This document shows, in pieces, positions 53,796 to 63,414 of a stretch of 64,000 nucleotides of DNA. Source of the stretch: Bordetella parapertussis (lineage in GTDB: Bacteria > Pseudomonadota > Gammaproteobacteria > Burkholderiales > Burkholderiaceae_A). Each line of letters opens with the position of its first letter. The stretch's first letter is position 1. The stretch spans positions 1 to 64,000 of the forward strand of contig CAMAXF010000006.1 in NCBI GenBank assembly GCA_945862305.1. Direction: 5' to 3'. Made by a program: the position numbers and the translations under genes. The notes below the pieces were generated by a model that did not search any database, was not told the origin of the DNA, and worked only from the letters and a program-made list of their open reading frames with translations.

Positions 53796-53824
53796 CTTGT
53801 TTTCTCAAGTCTTCGCCCCCATCT
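53796..53824 (+). promoter_or_regulatory. Sigma-32 (RpoH) heat-shock promoter of lon
   Basis: CTTGTTT (53796-53802) and CCCCATCT (53817-53824) are 14 bases apart. The second element matches the known RpoH -10 consensus CCCCATnT exactly and the first matches the CTTG core of the -35. Transcription would start about 50 bases before the lon ATG, which has AAAGG as ribosome binding site. It allows lon to be induced apart from the tig–clpPX unit. Confidence 0.7.
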
Positions 53825-53880
53825 GTCGACCATTGGGGTGCGTCCCCGCCGATCTCTTCGCCGTTTCCTGAAAGGCTGTC

Positions 53881-56304
53881 ATGTCCAAGACTGAGTTGTT
53901 GCCATCGGAGCCCGTCGTGCTGCCCCTGTTGCCGCTGCGCGATGTCGTGGTCTTCCCGCACATGGTGATCCCCCTGTTTGTGGGGCGCCCAAAGTCCATC
54001 AAGGCGATGGAGCGGGCCATGGAGTCCGGCAGCCATGTCCTGCTGGCAGCCCAGCGCAGCCCCACCCAGGACGATCCTGGCCTTGAGGACATCTATCCCA
54101 TTGGCTGCCTGGCCACCATTCTCCAGATGCTCAAGCTGCCCGATGGCACCGTGAAGGTGCTCGTCGAGGGCGCTCAGCGGGCCCGGCTCACAGACCTTCA
54201 AGACAGTGGCGACCACCTTGTGGGTGGCTGCGTGCCCATTGCTCCAGATGCAGACGAGGGCCCAGAGCTCGAGGCGCTGCGCCGCACCCTGCTCGGCCAG
54301 TTCGACCAGTTCGTCAAGTTGAACAAGAAAATCCCGGCCGAGATCCTCAACAGCCTGGTGAGCCTGGAAGATGCCGGCCGCCTGGCGGACACCATTGCCG
54401 CCCACCTGCCCATGAAGCTCGAGCAGAAGCAGGCCATCCTCGAGGTGCTGCCGGTGGCTGAACGGCTCGAGAAGCTGCTCGGTCAGATCGAAACCGAGCT
54501 CGACATCCTGCAGGTCGAAAAGCGCATCCGCGGCCGTGTGAAGCGGCAGATGGAGAAGAGTCAGCGCGAGTACTACCTCAATGAGCAGGTCAAGGCCATC
54601 CAAAAGGAGCTCGGCGAGGGCGAGGACAACGAGCTCGATGAGCTCGACAAGAAGATCAAGGCCGCCCGCATGCCCACAGAGGCGCGGGACAAGGCTCAGG
54701 CCGAGCTCAAAAAGCTCCGGATGATGTCACCCATGTCGGCCGAGGCCACCGTGGTGCGCAACTACATCGATGCATTGGTTGGCCTGCCCTGGAAGAAGAA
54801 GAGCAAGGTCAACACCAACCTCGAGACGGCCGAGACTGTGCTCGACTCGGAGCACCATGGCCTCGAGAAGGTCAAGGAGCGCATCCTGGAGGCCCTGGCG
54901 GTTCAGCAGCGGGTCGACAAGGTGAAGGCGCCCATCCTTTGCCTGGTGGGCCCCCCGGGTGTGGGAAAGACATCCCTGGGTCAGTCGATTGCCCGCGCCA
55001 CGAATCGCAAGTTTGTTCGCATGGCCCTGGGCGGCGTTCGCGATGAGTCTGAGATTCGTGGCCATCGCCGCACCTACATCGGCTCGATGCCCGGCAAGAT
55101 CCTCACCAGCCTGACCAAGACCGGGGTGCGCAATCCGCTCTTCCTGCTTGATGAGGTCGACAAGATGGGCATGGACTTCCGTGGCGACCCCGCCAGTGCC
55201 CTGCTCGAGGTGCTCGACCCGGAGCAGAACAACACCTTTGTGGACCACTACGTGGAGGTGGAGTACGACCTCTCCGATGTGATGTTCGTGGCCACGGCCA
55301 ACTCATTGAACATTCCGCCAGCCCTGCTCGACCGCATGGAGGTCATTCGTCTCTCCGGCTACACGGAAGACGAGAAGGTCAGCATTGCCCAGCGGTATCT
55401 GTTGCCCAAGCAGATCAAGAACACGGGCTTGAAGGATGCCGAGATCTCGGTCTCCGAGGATGCCATTCGCGAGATGATCCGCTCCTACACCCGCGAGGCG
55501 GGTGTTCGCGGCCTGGAGCGCGACATCTCCAAGGTCTGCCGCAAAGTGGTGCGGCTCATCCTCACAGGCAAGGAGAAGGGTCCTGTTGCGATCACCGCGG
55601 CCAACATCGAAGACTTCCTGGGGGTGAAGCGATTCACCTTCGGCATCGCCGAGAAGGAAGACCAGGTGGGTGAGGTCACTGGGCTGGCCTGGACCGAGGT
55701 CGGTGGCGAGCTGCTGATGATCGAGGCGGCAGTGATGCCTGGCAAGGGCCAGATCATTCGCACCGGCTCCTTGGGCGATGTCATGAAGGAGTCGGTCGAG
55801 GCGGCCCGCTCGGTGGTGCGCAGCCGTGCCCGTCGCCTGGGCATTGCCGACGACGTCTTCGAGAAGAAAGACTTGCACATCCACGCACCCGAAGGCGCCA
55901 CGCCCAAGGACGGACCCAGTGCAGGCATCGCCATGACCACCGCCATGGTCTCGGCGCTCACAGGCATTCCGGTGAAGGCCCATGTCGCCATGACGGGTGA
56001 GATCACGCTGCGAGGTGAGGTCTTGCAGATCGGTGGCCTCAAGGAGAAGCTGCTCGCGGCCCACCGTGGTGGGATCAAGACCGTGCTCATTCCTGAGCAG
56101 AACGTGCGCGACCTGGCCGAGATTCCCGACAACGTGAAGAACGCGCTGGAGATCGTTCCGGTGCGCTGGATCGATGCGGTACTCGACCTCGCCCTGGCCT
56201 CTACGCCCGTGCCGCTGCCCGATGTTCCGCCCACTGCAGCCGAACCCGTGGCGGCGCCGGCAGACGGTTTACAGCCCGGAGCAGCCGAGACCTTAAAGCA
56301 TTAG
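53881..56304 (+). CDS. lon: ATP-dependent protease Lon
   Basis: An 807-residue LonA: N-terminal substrate-binding domain ([20 protein letters not shown] from residue 14), coiled coil (near 200-260), AAA+ module with GPPGVGKTS, and C-terminal protease with catalytic serine in PKDGPSAG and lysine further on ([11 protein letters not shown] region). It degrades misfolded and regulatory proteins in the cytosol. AAAGG lies seven bases ahead of ATG 53881. Confidence 0.97.
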   Translation: MSKTELLPSEPVVLPLLPLRDVVVFPHMVIPLFVGRPKSIKAMERAMESGSHVLLAAQRSPTQDDPGLEDIYPIGCLATILQMLKLPDGTVKVLVEGAQRARLTDLQDSGDHLVGGCVPIAPDADEGPELEALRRTLLGQFDQFVKLNKKIPAEILNSLVSLEDAGRLADTIAAHLPMKLEQKQAILEVLPVAERLEKLLGQIETELDILQVEKRIRGRVKRQMEKSQREYYLNEQVKAIQKELGEGEDNELDELDKKIKAARMPTEARDKAQAELKKLRMMSPMSAEATVVRNYIDALVGLPWKKKSKVNTNLETAETVLDSEHHGLEKVKERILEALAVQQRVDKVKAPILCLVGPPGVGKTSLGQSIARATNRKFVRMALGGVRDESEIRGHRRTYIGSMPGKILTSLTKTGVRNPLFLLDEVDKMGMDFRGDPASALLEVLDPEQNNTFVDHYVEVEYDLSDVMFVATANSLNIPPALLDRMEVIRLSGYTEDEKVSIAQRYLLPKQIKNTGLKDAEISVSEDAIREMIRSYTREAGVRGLERDISKVCRKVVRLILTGKEKGPVAITAANIEDFLGVKRFTFGIAEKEDQVGEVTGLAWTEVGGELLMIEAAVMPGKGQIIRTGSLGDVMKESVEAARSVVRSRARRLGIADDVFEKKDLHIHAPEGATPKDGPSAGIAMTTAMVSALTGIPVKAHVAMTGEITLRGEVLQIGGLKEKLLAAHRGGIKTVLIPEQNVRDLAEIPDNVKNALEIVPVRWIDAVLDLALASTPVPLPDVPPTAAEPVAAPADGLQPGAAETLKH

Positions 56305-56353
56305 AATCCGTATCGTTGTTAAAGCAAACTCCTCGAGAGATAGGACCCATCAC

Positions 56354-56626
56354 GTGAATAAAACCGACCTGATCGAACACATCGCCAAGAACGCCGATAT
56401 CTCCAAGGCTGCCGCAGGCCGTGCCCTAGATGCGCTGCTCTCCGGGGTGAAAACCACCCTGAAGAAGGGCGGCTCGGTCACGTTGGTGGGCTTTGGAACA
56501 TTTGCGGTGGCCAAGCGCGCTGCGCGCACGGGTCGCAATCCTCGCACCGGCGATGCCATCAAGATCAAGGCCGCAAAGCTGCCCAAGTTTCGTCCGGGCA
56601 AGGCGCTCAAAGACGCCTTGAACTGA
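56354..56626 (+). CDS. hupB: DNA-binding protein HU
   Basis: A 90-residue histone-like protein with the HU/IHF signature [21 protein letters not shown] (residues 47-67) that forms the DNA-gripping arms. It lies directly after lon, as hupB does in many Proteobacteria. The start is GTG 56354; a site TAGGA is about eight bases upstream. Confidence 0.96.
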   Translation: MNKTDLIEHIAKNADISKAAAGRALDALLSGVKTTLKKGGSVTLVGFGTFAVAKRAARTGRNPRTGDAIKIKAAKLPKFRPGKALKDALN

Positions 56627-56668
56627 TTGCCGTTTTTATTTATTGTTCAACGCTTTCGTCGTTTCACC

Positions 56669-56744
56669 GGGTGCTTAGCTCAGTTGGTAGAGCGGCGCCC
56701 TTACAAGGCGTAGGTCGGGAGTTCGAGCCTCTCAGCACCCACCA
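56669..56744 (+). tRNA. tRNA-Val (anticodon UAC)
   Basis: A 76-base tRNA with acceptor arms GGGTGCT (56669-56675) and AGCACCC (56734-56740), anticodon loop CTTACAA (UAC), T arm GGGAG/CTCTC around TTCGAGC with one G-U pair, and an encoded CCA (56742-56744). It sits 42 bases after hupB. Confidence 0.97.
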
Positions 56745-56786
56745 GTGATGCGGTCGACTAGGGTAGAATATCGGTTTGTTTCACGC

Positions 56787-56863
56787 GGAGCGGTAGTTCA
56801 GTCGGTTAGAATACCGGCCTGTCACGCCGGGGGTCGCGGGTTCGAGTCCCGTCCGCTCCGCCA
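56787..56863 (+). tRNA. tRNA-Asp (anticodon GUC)
   Basis: A 77-base tRNA with acceptor arms GGAGCGG (56787-56793) and CCGCTCC (56853-56859), discriminator G, encoded CCA (56861-56863) and anticodon loop CTGTCAC (GUC). It closely resembles E. coli tRNA-Asp. TAGAAT (56764-56769) upstream could be a -10 box. ppiD starts 14 bases after it. Confidence 0.97.
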
Positions 56864-56877
56864 CTTTTTCCCTCCCC

Positions 56878-58359
56878 ATGCTTGAATTCATCCGCTCCAA
56901 CAGACGTCTGCTGCAGTTCGTCCTGCTGCTGTTCATCGTGCCCTCGTTTGTGGTGGTGGGCGCATGGGACATGGTCTCGCCGAATGCTGGCGCGAACGCG
57001 GTGGCCACCGTCAACGGCCGGCAAATTGAGAAGGCCGCCTGGGAGAACGCCCATCGCCGCTCCATTGAACAGATGTCGGCTCAGTTTGGGGGGCAGGTGC
57101 CCGCAGAGTTGCTCAACAGCCCAGAGGCGCGCTCGGCCACGCTCGAGCAAATGATCACTCGGGCCCTCATCGAGCAGGCGGCGGCCGATGCCCGCCTGGG
57201 GGTGTCCGACCAAGCCCTCAAAGATCTCATCTCCAGCATTCCTGAATTCCAGGAGAACGGTGTCTTCAGTCTTGCCAAAGCACAGGCCTTCCTGAAAGAC
57301 AGGGGCCTCACCTCGGAGTCGTTCGAGCAGGGCCTTCGTCGCGATCTGGCCGTCGAGGTCTTGCCGCGCATGCTGGCGGAGTCGACCATTGTCTCGCGTC
57401 AGTTTGCTCGCCACCTGGCCAGGGCCGAGACCGAGGTTCGCCAGGTCCGTGCCAAGCGATTCCGGCCAGAGGCGTTTCTTGCCAAGGCCACGGTTTCTGA
57501 AGACGACATTCGTCAGGAGTACGAGCGCAACCCCCAGCGGTATCAGTCCCAAGAGGTCGTGGACATCGAACTTGCATTGCTTGCGGGCGATCGCTCGGCA
57601 GGCGATGTCGAGGCCTTCGCCAACCTGGTCTATGAGCAGAGCGACACGCTCGAGCCTGCGGCCAAGCGCTTCGGCCTTGGCCTTCTCACCGTCAAGGGTG
57701 TGAGCCGCGATGGTGCCTTGCCTGCTGGCCTGAGCCCAGATGCACGTGCGGCCCTGTTGTCGCCCAAGCTCATTGATCAACTCTTCAAGGCCGATGCCCT
57801 CATCGACCGCCGCAACACCGAGTCGGTGGAAATCCGTCGCGGTCTCTTTGCGAGTGCTCGCGTGGTGCGTCATGCGCCTGCAGCGCCGCTGCCGTTGCCA
57901 CAGGTGGCTGCGCCCATTCGTCGCACGCTCGAGGCCAATCAGGCCCAGGGCATGGCGCAGGAGGCTGCCCGTCAGTGGTCTGCCAATGCAGCGGAACGAT
58001 CCCAGGCCGCGCTGCTCTCGGTGGCCCGGTCAGATCCAAAGGCGGCTCTGAAGGCGCTCGGCCTGTCTGACCAGTTGCCCCAGGCCCGCTCGGTCCTCAT
58101 CACCCTCTTTTCAGATTCCCTTCGCCAGGGTCGCCCAGCCCAGGTGGATCTCGGGGGAGAAGGCGTGCTGGCGCTGGTGCTCGAGTCCACGAGGTTGGCG
58201 GCAGCCGATGCGCCTGCATCTCGCGAGCGTGTGGGTCCGGCATTCAACATTCTTCAACAATTCGAGGCTGACCAGGCCACCCGTGTCTGGCTGCGCCAGC
58301 TCGAGCAGCGCTATGAGGTTGAGCGCTTCCCCAAGAGGATTGAAGCAGCCGCATCGTAG
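56878..58359 (+). CDS. ppiD: PpiD-like periplasmic chaperone lacking the parvulin domain
   Basis: A 493-residue inner-membrane-anchored protein. Residues 11-30 are one transmembrane helix, 37-200 a SurA-N-type chaperone domain. In full-length PpiD (about 620-650 residues) a parvulin isomerase domain then follows; here the text goes from the YERNPQRY segment (215-222) almost directly to the post-parvulin segment (NLVYEQSDTLEPAAKRFG, 249-266). About 100 residues are therefore missing without frameshift. The gene order hupB–tRNA-Val–tRNA-Asp–ppiD supports the name. The 3' end overlaps mnmH by 49 bases. Confidence 0.88.
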   Translation: MLEFIRSNRRLLQFVLLLFIVPSFVVVGAWDMVSPNAGANAVATVNGRQIEKAAWENAHRRSIEQMSAQFGGQVPAELLNSPEARSATLEQMITRALIEQAAADARLGVSDQALKDLISSIPEFQENGVFSLAKAQAFLKDRGLTSESFEQGLRRDLAVEVLPRMLAESTIVSRQFARHLARAETEVRQVRAKRFRPEAFLAKATVSEDDIRQEYERNPQRYQSQEVVDIELALLAGDRSAGDVEAFANLVYEQSDTLEPAAKRFGLGLLTVKGVSRDGALPAGLSPDARAALLSPKLIDQLFKADALIDRRNTESVEIRRGLFASARVVRHAPAAPLPLPQVAAPIRRTLEANQAQGMAQEAARQWSANAAERSQAALLSVARSDPKAALKALGLSDQLPQARSVLITLFSDSLRQGRPAQVDLGGEGVLALVLESTRLAAADAPASRERVGPAFNILQQFEADQATRVWLRQLEQRYEVERFPKRIEAAAS

Positions 58360-59390
58360 TCTGCGGGTGTGATGCCGCTTGGGCGCACGGCGACGGCCTG
58401 CGGACGGCCGGGAAAATTTCTTGAGATGGAGCGCCGGTAGCTCGGGTCGTAGTGGTGCTCCAACAGGCCACGAACCAGCGAGCGCCAGTCGCCTGTCTCC
58501 ACTTGGCCTCGCCATTGCTTGGCCATGTCGTCACCCACCAGAGGCCGAAGCTTCTCGATTTGTTCCAGCAGTCGAGTGGGCTGCGAAAAAAAGTGCTGGT
58601 ATTCCTCGCAGAGCAGGCTCACACGCGGTTCTGTCTCCAGGCAGACATCCACGCAGGCACTGGCCCGCATCTGGGTCATCAGTGCCTCTGGCACCTGGAC
58701 ATTCCCAATCTTCTTGCTCTCCGATTCCACGTAGATGGGTTGGTCCATGGGGAGCGAGCGAAGCGCCGCCCAGACGCGCGACTCGAAGGCCTTCTGGCTC
58801 GGCTGGGGCGCCTCTGGCATGGCGCCAAGCAGTGAGCCTCGATGCTGGGCCAGTTTCTCGAGGTCGAGCACGGCTGCCCCTTGGCGGGCCAAGGCGTCGA
58901 GGAAGCGGGTCTTGCCCGAGCCTGTGACCCCGCAGACCACTCGAAACGTTCGGGCCTCAACAAGCCCCGGCATGCTCGCCAGCACGTGCTGCCGAAAGGC
59001 CTTGTAGCCACCCTCGATGACGCTGATTCGCCAGCCAACCTTCGACAAGATTGTGGCCAGTGCACCGCTGCGATTGCCCCCACGCCAGCAGTAGACCAGT
59101 GCCGACCATTGACGGGGCTTGTTGGCCAGTTCCGTGTCGAGCAGTGTGGCGACGTTGCGAGCAATCTTTGCTGCACCGAGCCGCTTGGCCTCGAAGGAGT
59201 CAGACTTGTACTGCGTGCCGATCAGCACGCGTTCCTCGTTCGACAAGACGGGGGTGCAGCATGCACCGGGGATGTGGTCCTCCTGGTGCTCGGCGGGTGT
59301 GCGTGCGTCGAGGATGCTGTCGAATGTGGGGAGTCGGGCAAGGGCTGCCTCGATGGAGAGCAGCTCTGGCCCGGATGGCGTGCCGCTCAC
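58311..59390 (-). CDS. mnmH: tRNA 2-selenouridine synthase (SelU/MnmH)
   Basis: A 359-residue enzyme (E. coli homologue about 364): N-terminal rhodanese domain with active cysteine C101 in YCWRGGNRSG, then a P-loop domain (GVTGSGKT, 154-161). It replaces the 2-thio sulfur of wobble uridines in tRNA-Lys, -Glu and -Gln by selenium, through a geranylated intermediate. The frame is open to 59522, inside the preceding gene; GTG 59390, ten bases after that gene's stop, gives the family length. Selenophosphate synthase is not in the window. Confidence 0.88.
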   Translation of the reverse strand: MSGTPSGPELLSIEAALARLPTFDSILDARTPAEHQEDHIPGACCTPVLSNEERVLIGTQYKSDSFEAKRLGAAKIARNVATLLDTELANKPRQWSALVYCWRGGNRSGALATILSKVGWRISVIEGGYKAFRQHVLASMPGLVEARTFRVVCGVTGSGKTRFLDALARQGAAVLDLEKLAQHRGSLLGAMPEAPQPSQKAFESRVWAALRSLPMDQPIYVESESKKIGNVQVPEALMTQMRASACVDVCLETEPRVSLLCEEYQHFFSQPTRLLEQIEKLRPLVGDDMAKQWRGQVETGDWRSLVRGLLEHHYDPSYRRSISRNFPGRPQAVAVRPSGITPADYDAAASILLGKRSTS

Positions 59391-59400
59391 CTGGCGTCGA

Positions 59401-60096
59401 TCAGGCTTTGCTCGCAGCAGGGCCCTGGCCAAAGAGCAAGGCCTTGGCCTTGTCGTCGGTGAGGGGCCGACGCCGGTCTGCCAGCACGGCCACGCCGCGG
59501 GCAACAGCAGGACGCGCCGCAATGCCCTCGAACCAACGCTTCACCGATGGAAAGTCTTGAAGGTCTACACCTTGGTTGGCATGGGAGGCTGCCCAGGCCC
59601 AGCAGGCGATGTCGGCAATGGTGTAGTGTCCCGCGGCCAGGTAGGGCTCTTTGGCCAGTCGCGTCTCGAGCACACCATAGAGACGCTTGGCCTCATTGGT
59701 GTAGCGGTCGATGGCGTAGCCAATGGGCTCGGGGGCGTAGAGGCGGAAGTGGTGGGCCTGTCCGAGCATGGGGCCAAAGCCACCCATCTGGAACATCAGC
59801 CACTGCAGCACCTCGTAGCGGTCTCGCTCGGAGCTGCCCAAGAAGTGGCCCGTTTTCCCAGCCAGGTAGAGCAGGATGGCCCCCGACTCAAACAAGGAGA
59901 TGGGCTTGCCTTGTGGCCCATCGGGGTCGACCAGTGCCGGAATTTTATTGTTCGGGCTGATGGCCAGGAAGTCTGGCTTGAATTGATCGCCTGCACCGAT
60001 GTCCACGGCAATCGCCTCGTAGGGCAGGCCGAGTTCTTCGAGCATGATTGAAACTTTTTTACCATTCGGGGTGGGCCAGGTGTAGAGCGTGATCAT
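59401..60096 (-). CDS. Glutathione S-transferase family protein (YfcG/YghU type)
   Basis: A 231-residue GST: N-terminal thioredoxin-like domain (TWPTPNGKKVSIMLEELGL, then NKIPALVD and ESGAILLYLA glutathione-site loops) and a helical C-terminal domain. The Asn-Gly after TP fits the Nu-class disulfide-bond reductases YfcG/YghU rather than a serine/cysteine catalytic type. ATG 60096 is chosen because AGGAGG lies six bases upstream and the start overlaps the prmB stop (ATGA); an in-frame TTG at 60102 overlaps that site. Confidence 0.88.
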   Translation of the reverse strand: MITLYTWPTPNGKKVSIMLEELGLPYEAIAVDIGAGDQFKPDFLAISPNNKIPALVDPDGPQGKPISLFESGAILLYLAGKTGHFLGSSERDRYEVLQWLMFQMGGFGPMLGQAHHFRLYAPEPIGYAIDRYTNEAKRLYGVLETRLAKEPYLAAGHYTIADIACWAWAASHANQGVDLQDFPSVKRWFEGIAARPAVARGVAVLADRRRPLTDDKAKALLFGQGPAASKA

Positions 60097-61019
60097 GTGC
60101 AACCTCCTTGGAGCAAGAAGACGTGGTCATGGGTTTGGGTGGTCTCCAGCCAGAGGGGCTCGAGCTGCGGAAATTCATTCTCAAAGAGTGACATGGTGGC
60201 CTCGTACTCCTGGCCCACCTCCACCACGAGGCTGCCGTCTGGGGTCAGCCAGGTCTGGTAACCGGAGAGCAGGCCTCGCAGCACCCGCATGCCATCGTCT
60301 CCGGCCTCGAGTGCCATGCGTGGCTCCTTCTGAAATTCCAGGGGTGCATGGTCGACCTTCAGGGTCGGCACGTAGGGCGGGTTGCAAAGGATGAGGTCGA
60401 ACTGGGCACCCTTTTGCAGCGGCTCGAAGAGGCTGCCTTCATGCAGCTCAATTTGCCGCGCCTTGTCGTGGAGGGCCACGTTCTCGCGGGCCAGGGCGAG
60501 GGCATCGGGACTGATGTCAACAGCTTGAATGCGGCAGTCTGGCCAGGCGAGGGCGGCCAAGATGGCCAGGCTTCCCCCGCCGGTGCACAGGTCGAGTACC
60601 CGTGTGGGGTCTCCCCCCTGCAGGGGAAGGCTCGGCGGCCAGAGCAGCTCCGAAATGAGAGAGCGCGGAATGATGGCCCGCGGGTCTGACTTGAAACGAT
60701 GGCCGCGCAGCCAGGCCTCACCCAGGACATAGGCGGTCGGCTCACGGCCATGAATTCGTCTGCTGGCCACCTCGAAGAGCAGCTGCTGCTCCTCGGGCAG
60801 CAGTCGCGCGTGGGTGAGGTCGTCGGGCGCATCGGGCGCAAGCCTGAGCGCGCCGAGCACCAGCCATCGGGCATCGTCCACATAGGACTGAACGCCCTGG
60901 CCAAGGCCCACGTCTGCACGGGCCATGTCCGATGCAATGGCACGAACCCAGTCGGCCACGGTGAGCAGGTGCGATGCCCGCACCTCGGCCGAGCTCGACA
61001 ACAAGACAGTGCCCGCCAT
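60093..61019 (-). CDS. prmB: Ribosomal protein L3 glutamine N5-methyltransferase
   Basis: A 308-residue SAM-dependent methyltransferase of the PrmB/PrmC group. The SAM loop VLDLCTGGGS is at 141-150 and the catalytic NPPY motif at 213-216. The long N-terminal helical domain (1-110) and the context favour PrmB over the release-factor enzyme PrmC. It follows dapE by two bases. Confidence 0.93.
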   Translation of the reverse strand: MAGTVLLSSSAEVRASHLLTVADWVRAIASDMARADVGLGQGVQSYVDDARWLVLGALRLAPDAPDDLTHARLLPEEQQLLFEVASRRIHGREPTAYVLGEAWLRGHRFKSDPRAIIPRSLISELLWPPSLPLQGGDPTRVLDLCTGGGSLAILAALAWPDCRIQAVDISPDALALARENVALHDKARQIELHEGSLFEPLQKGAQFDLILCNPPYVPTLKVDHAPLEFQKEPRMALEAGDDGMRVLRGLLSGYQTWLTPDGSLVVEVGQEYEATMSLFENEFPQLEPLWLETTQTHDHVFLLQGGCT

Positions 61020-61021
61020 GG

Positions 61022-62209
61022 CTAGGCAGCCTGGTGGTCGTGTGGCCGTGCGGCCGGCAGTTGAATGAGCAGGCGCTCGATGAAGCGTTGGTAGACCGCG
61101 TGCAGCTGGTCGACCTCAGACAGCCCGATCGACTCATTGACCTGGTGGATCGTGGCGTTGCGTGGCCCGAACTCAATGACCTCGCGGCAGTGCTTGGCGA
61201 TGAAGCGGCCATCGGAGGTGCCACCCGTGGTGGAGAGCTGCGCCTCAAGGCCCGTGACCGACGAGATGGCATGGCGCATGGCGTCGCACAGGGTTCCCAG
61301 AGGCGTGAGGTAGGGGTCGCCGCCGAGGTTCCAGTCGATCTCGTACTGCAGGTTGTGGCGGTGCAGAACCGACTCCAGCCGGGCCTTGAGGTCATCCGGG
61401 CTGCTCACGCTGCCGAAACGAAAATTAAAGGACGCCTTCAATGCGCCTGGGATGACATTGGTGGCACCCGTGCCTGCCTGCATGTTCGAGACCTGCCAGG
61501 TGGTGGGCGGGAAATACTGGTTGCCATCGTCCCACTGAATGTTCGCCAACTCGGCCAGTGCGGGCGCGAAGCGGTGGATGGGGTTGTCTGCCAGATGAGG
61601 GTAGGCAATGTGGCCCTGCTTGCCAAAGATGGTGAGCTGCCCGGACAGCGAGCCTCGGCGGCCATTCTTGATGGTGTCGCCAAGTTGCTGGCTGGAGGTG
61701 GGCTCACCCACCAGGCAGTAATTGAGCTGTTCGCCGCGATGGGCGAGTTCGCGGAGAACCTGGACGGTGCCATCGATTGCGGGGCCCTCTTCATCCGAGG
61801 TGATCAGGTAGGCCAGCCGCCCATGAAAGCTGGGGTGGGCCTCGACGAATGCCTCGGTGGCCGTGACAAAGGCGGCCAGCGAAGACTTCATGTCCGCGGC
61901 GCCTCGGCCGACCAGGGCATCGCCCAGCTGAATCTGGGCGTCAAACGGGCCACTGGACCAGGCCTCAAGAGGGCCCGGCGGCACCACATCGGTGTGGCCC
62001 GCAAGCACCAGGGTGGGCCCGGGCAGGCCGCCTTCACGCACGGCCCAGAGGTTTGTCACCTCACCAAAGGGCATGATCTCTGTTTGAAAGCCCAGGGGCT
62101 GGAGACGGGATGCAATGAGCTCGCAGCAGCCTTCGTCTCGGGGGGTGACCGAGGGCCGGCGAATCAGTTCTCTGGCGAGGGCAACGGTTCGGGAGTCGGA
62201 GGCCGGCAT
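61022..62209 (-). CDS. dapE: Succinyl-diaminopimelate desuccinylase
   Basis: A 395-residue M20-family zinc amidohydrolase of the lysine/diaminopimelate pathway. Metal-site motifs are [11 protein letters not shown] (H72), [10 protein letters not shown] and the EEGPA box; a dimerisation lid domain is in the middle. The start overlaps the upstream ArsC-like gene by 46 bases, more than the typical overlap here; ATG 62209 gives the normal family start ([18 protein letters not shown]). Confidence 0.95.
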   Translation of the reverse strand: MPASDSRTVALARELIRRPSVTPRDEGCCELIASRLQPLGFQTEIMPFGEVTNLWAVREGGLPGPTLVLAGHTDVVPPGPLEAWSSGPFDAQIQLGDALVGRGAADMKSSLAAFVTATEAFVEAHPSFHGRLAYLITSDEEGPAIDGTVQVLRELAHRGEQLNYCLVGEPTSSQQLGDTIKNGRRGSLSGQLTIFGKQGHIAYPHLADNPIHRFAPALAELANIQWDDGNQYFPPTTWQVSNMQAGTGATNVIPGALKASFNFRFGSVSSPDDLKARLESVLHRHNLQYEIDWNLGGDPYLTPLGTLCDAMRHAISSVTGLEAQLSTTGGTSDGRFIAKHCREVIEFGPRNATIHQVNESIGLSEVDQLHAVYQRFIERLLIQLPAARPHDHQAA

Positions 62210-62559
62210 GTCAAGAGACTTTCATAGAGTGGCTCTGAGAATCCTACGGCAAGCTGCTCGCCCCATTCCAGAATGGGCCGCTTGAGCAGCAGGGGATGCT
62301 GCAGCAAGAGTTCGAGCGCAGTGGTCTGATCCACCACACCCTGTCGGATGGGCTCTGGCAGGCGTCGCCAGGTCAGTCCTCGCCGGTTGAGCAGGCTGTC
62401 ATGGGGAATGTGCTTGAGCCACTCCAGCAGCTGGGCTTCATTCGGGGGCGCATTGCGAAGGTCGATGAAGTCGAATGCCACCCCGTGGGACGACAGCCAA
62501 CGGCGCGCCTGGCGAACCTGGTCGCAGTTGGGAATGCCGTGGACGCGCGGGGTGGTCAT
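62164..62559 (-). CDS. ArsC/Spx-family reductase-like protein (YffB type)
   Basis: A 131-residue thioredoxin-fold protein of the ArsC/Spx family. C12 in [15 protein letters not shown] corresponds to the single conserved cysteine of Yff[12 protein letters not shown] is the late family motif that normally reads KRP(I/V)L. The last residues ([12 protein letters not shown]) form a tail encoded within the dapE overlap. YffB genes are commonly next to dapE. The enzymatic role of the family is unclear. Confidence 0.88.
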   Translation of the reverse strand: MTTPRVHGIPNCDQVRQARRWLSSHGVAFDFIDLRNAPPNEAQLLEWLKHIPHDSLLNRRGLTWRRLPEPIRQGVVDQTTALELLLQHPLLLKRPILEWGEQLAVGFSEPLYESLLTCRPPTPEPLPSPEN

Positions 62560-62567
62560 GCGTGTTT

Positions 62568-63398
62568 CTAGGCGCGCAGCAGCTCGTTGATGCTGGTCTT
62601 GGCGCGGGTCTGCGCATCAACACGCTTGACGATGACCGCGCAGGCCAGGCTGTACTTGCCGTCATCGGAGGGCAGGCTGCCTGGGACCACGACGCTGCCA
62701 GAGGGCACGCGGCCCATGTGAATCTCGCCGGTGGCCCGGTCGTAGATGCGGGTGGACTGGCCGATGAAGACGCCCATCGAGAGCACGGAGTTCTCTTCCA
62801 CGATCACGCCTTCCACCACCTCCGAGCGGGCGCCGATGAAGCAGTTGTCTTCAATGATGGTGGGGTTGGCCTGCAGGGGCTCGAGCACGCCACCGATGCC
62901 AACACCGCCCGAGAGGTGGACGTTCTTGCCGATCTGGGCGCAGGAGCCCACCGTGGCCCAGGTGTCCACCATGGTGCCTTCATCCACGTAGGCGCCAATG
63001 TTCACGTAGCTCGGCATGAGAATGACATTTCGCGCGAGGAAGCTGCCGCGGCGGGCCACTGCGGGCGGCACGATGCGAACGCCCAGGGCCTGAAGGGCGT
63101 CGGGGCTCCAGCCTTCAAACTTGGTGGGCACCTTGTCGAAGAATTGAAGGTCGCCGGCGTGCACGGGCTGGTTATCTGCAAGCCGAAAGCTCAGCAGCAC
63201 GGCCTTCTTGACCCATTGGTGCACGACCCAGGTGCCGTTTTGCTTGTTGGCCACCCGAAGGCTGCCGGCGTCCAGGCCCGCCAGCACTGTGTCGACCGCT
63301 GCCTTCACGTCTGCGGGGCAATTGCTGGGGCTGAACTGGGTGCGGTTCTCCCATGCGGCATCCAGAAGGTTGGCAAGTGTGTCGTGAGAGGTGGTCAT
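62568..63398 (-). CDS. dapD: Tetrahydrodipicolinate N-succinyltransferase
   Basis: A 276-residue left-handed beta-helix acyltransferase that succinylates tetrahydrodipicolinate; DapE acts two steps later. Hexapeptide-repeat turns are visible from about 110 to 220 ([40 protein letters not shown]). ATG 63398 is chosen over ATG 63404 since AGGAG is seven bases from the former and one from the latter. Confidence 0.95.
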   Translation of the reverse strand: MTTSHDTLANLLDAAWENRTQFSPSNCPADVKAAVDTVLAGLDAGSLRVANKQNGTWVVHQWVKKAVLLSFRLADNQPVHAGDLQFFDKVPTKFEGWSPDALQALGVRIVPPAVARRGSFLARNVILMPSYVNIGAYVDEGTMVDTWATVGSCAQIGKNVHLSGGVGIGGVLEPLQANPTIIEDNCFIGARSEVVEGVIVEENSVLSMGVFIGQSTRIYDRATGEIHMGRVPSGSVVVPGSLPSDDGKYSLACAVIVKRVDAQTRAKTSINELLRA

Positions 63399-63414
63399 GT
63401 CCATGCTCCTGGTC

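Noticed and set aside
56599..56636. Inverted repeat CAAGGCG/CGCCTTG at the end of hupB followed by a T-run
   Set aside because: The stem lies in the last codons and the T-run begins about 11 bases after it, too far for an intrinsic terminator.
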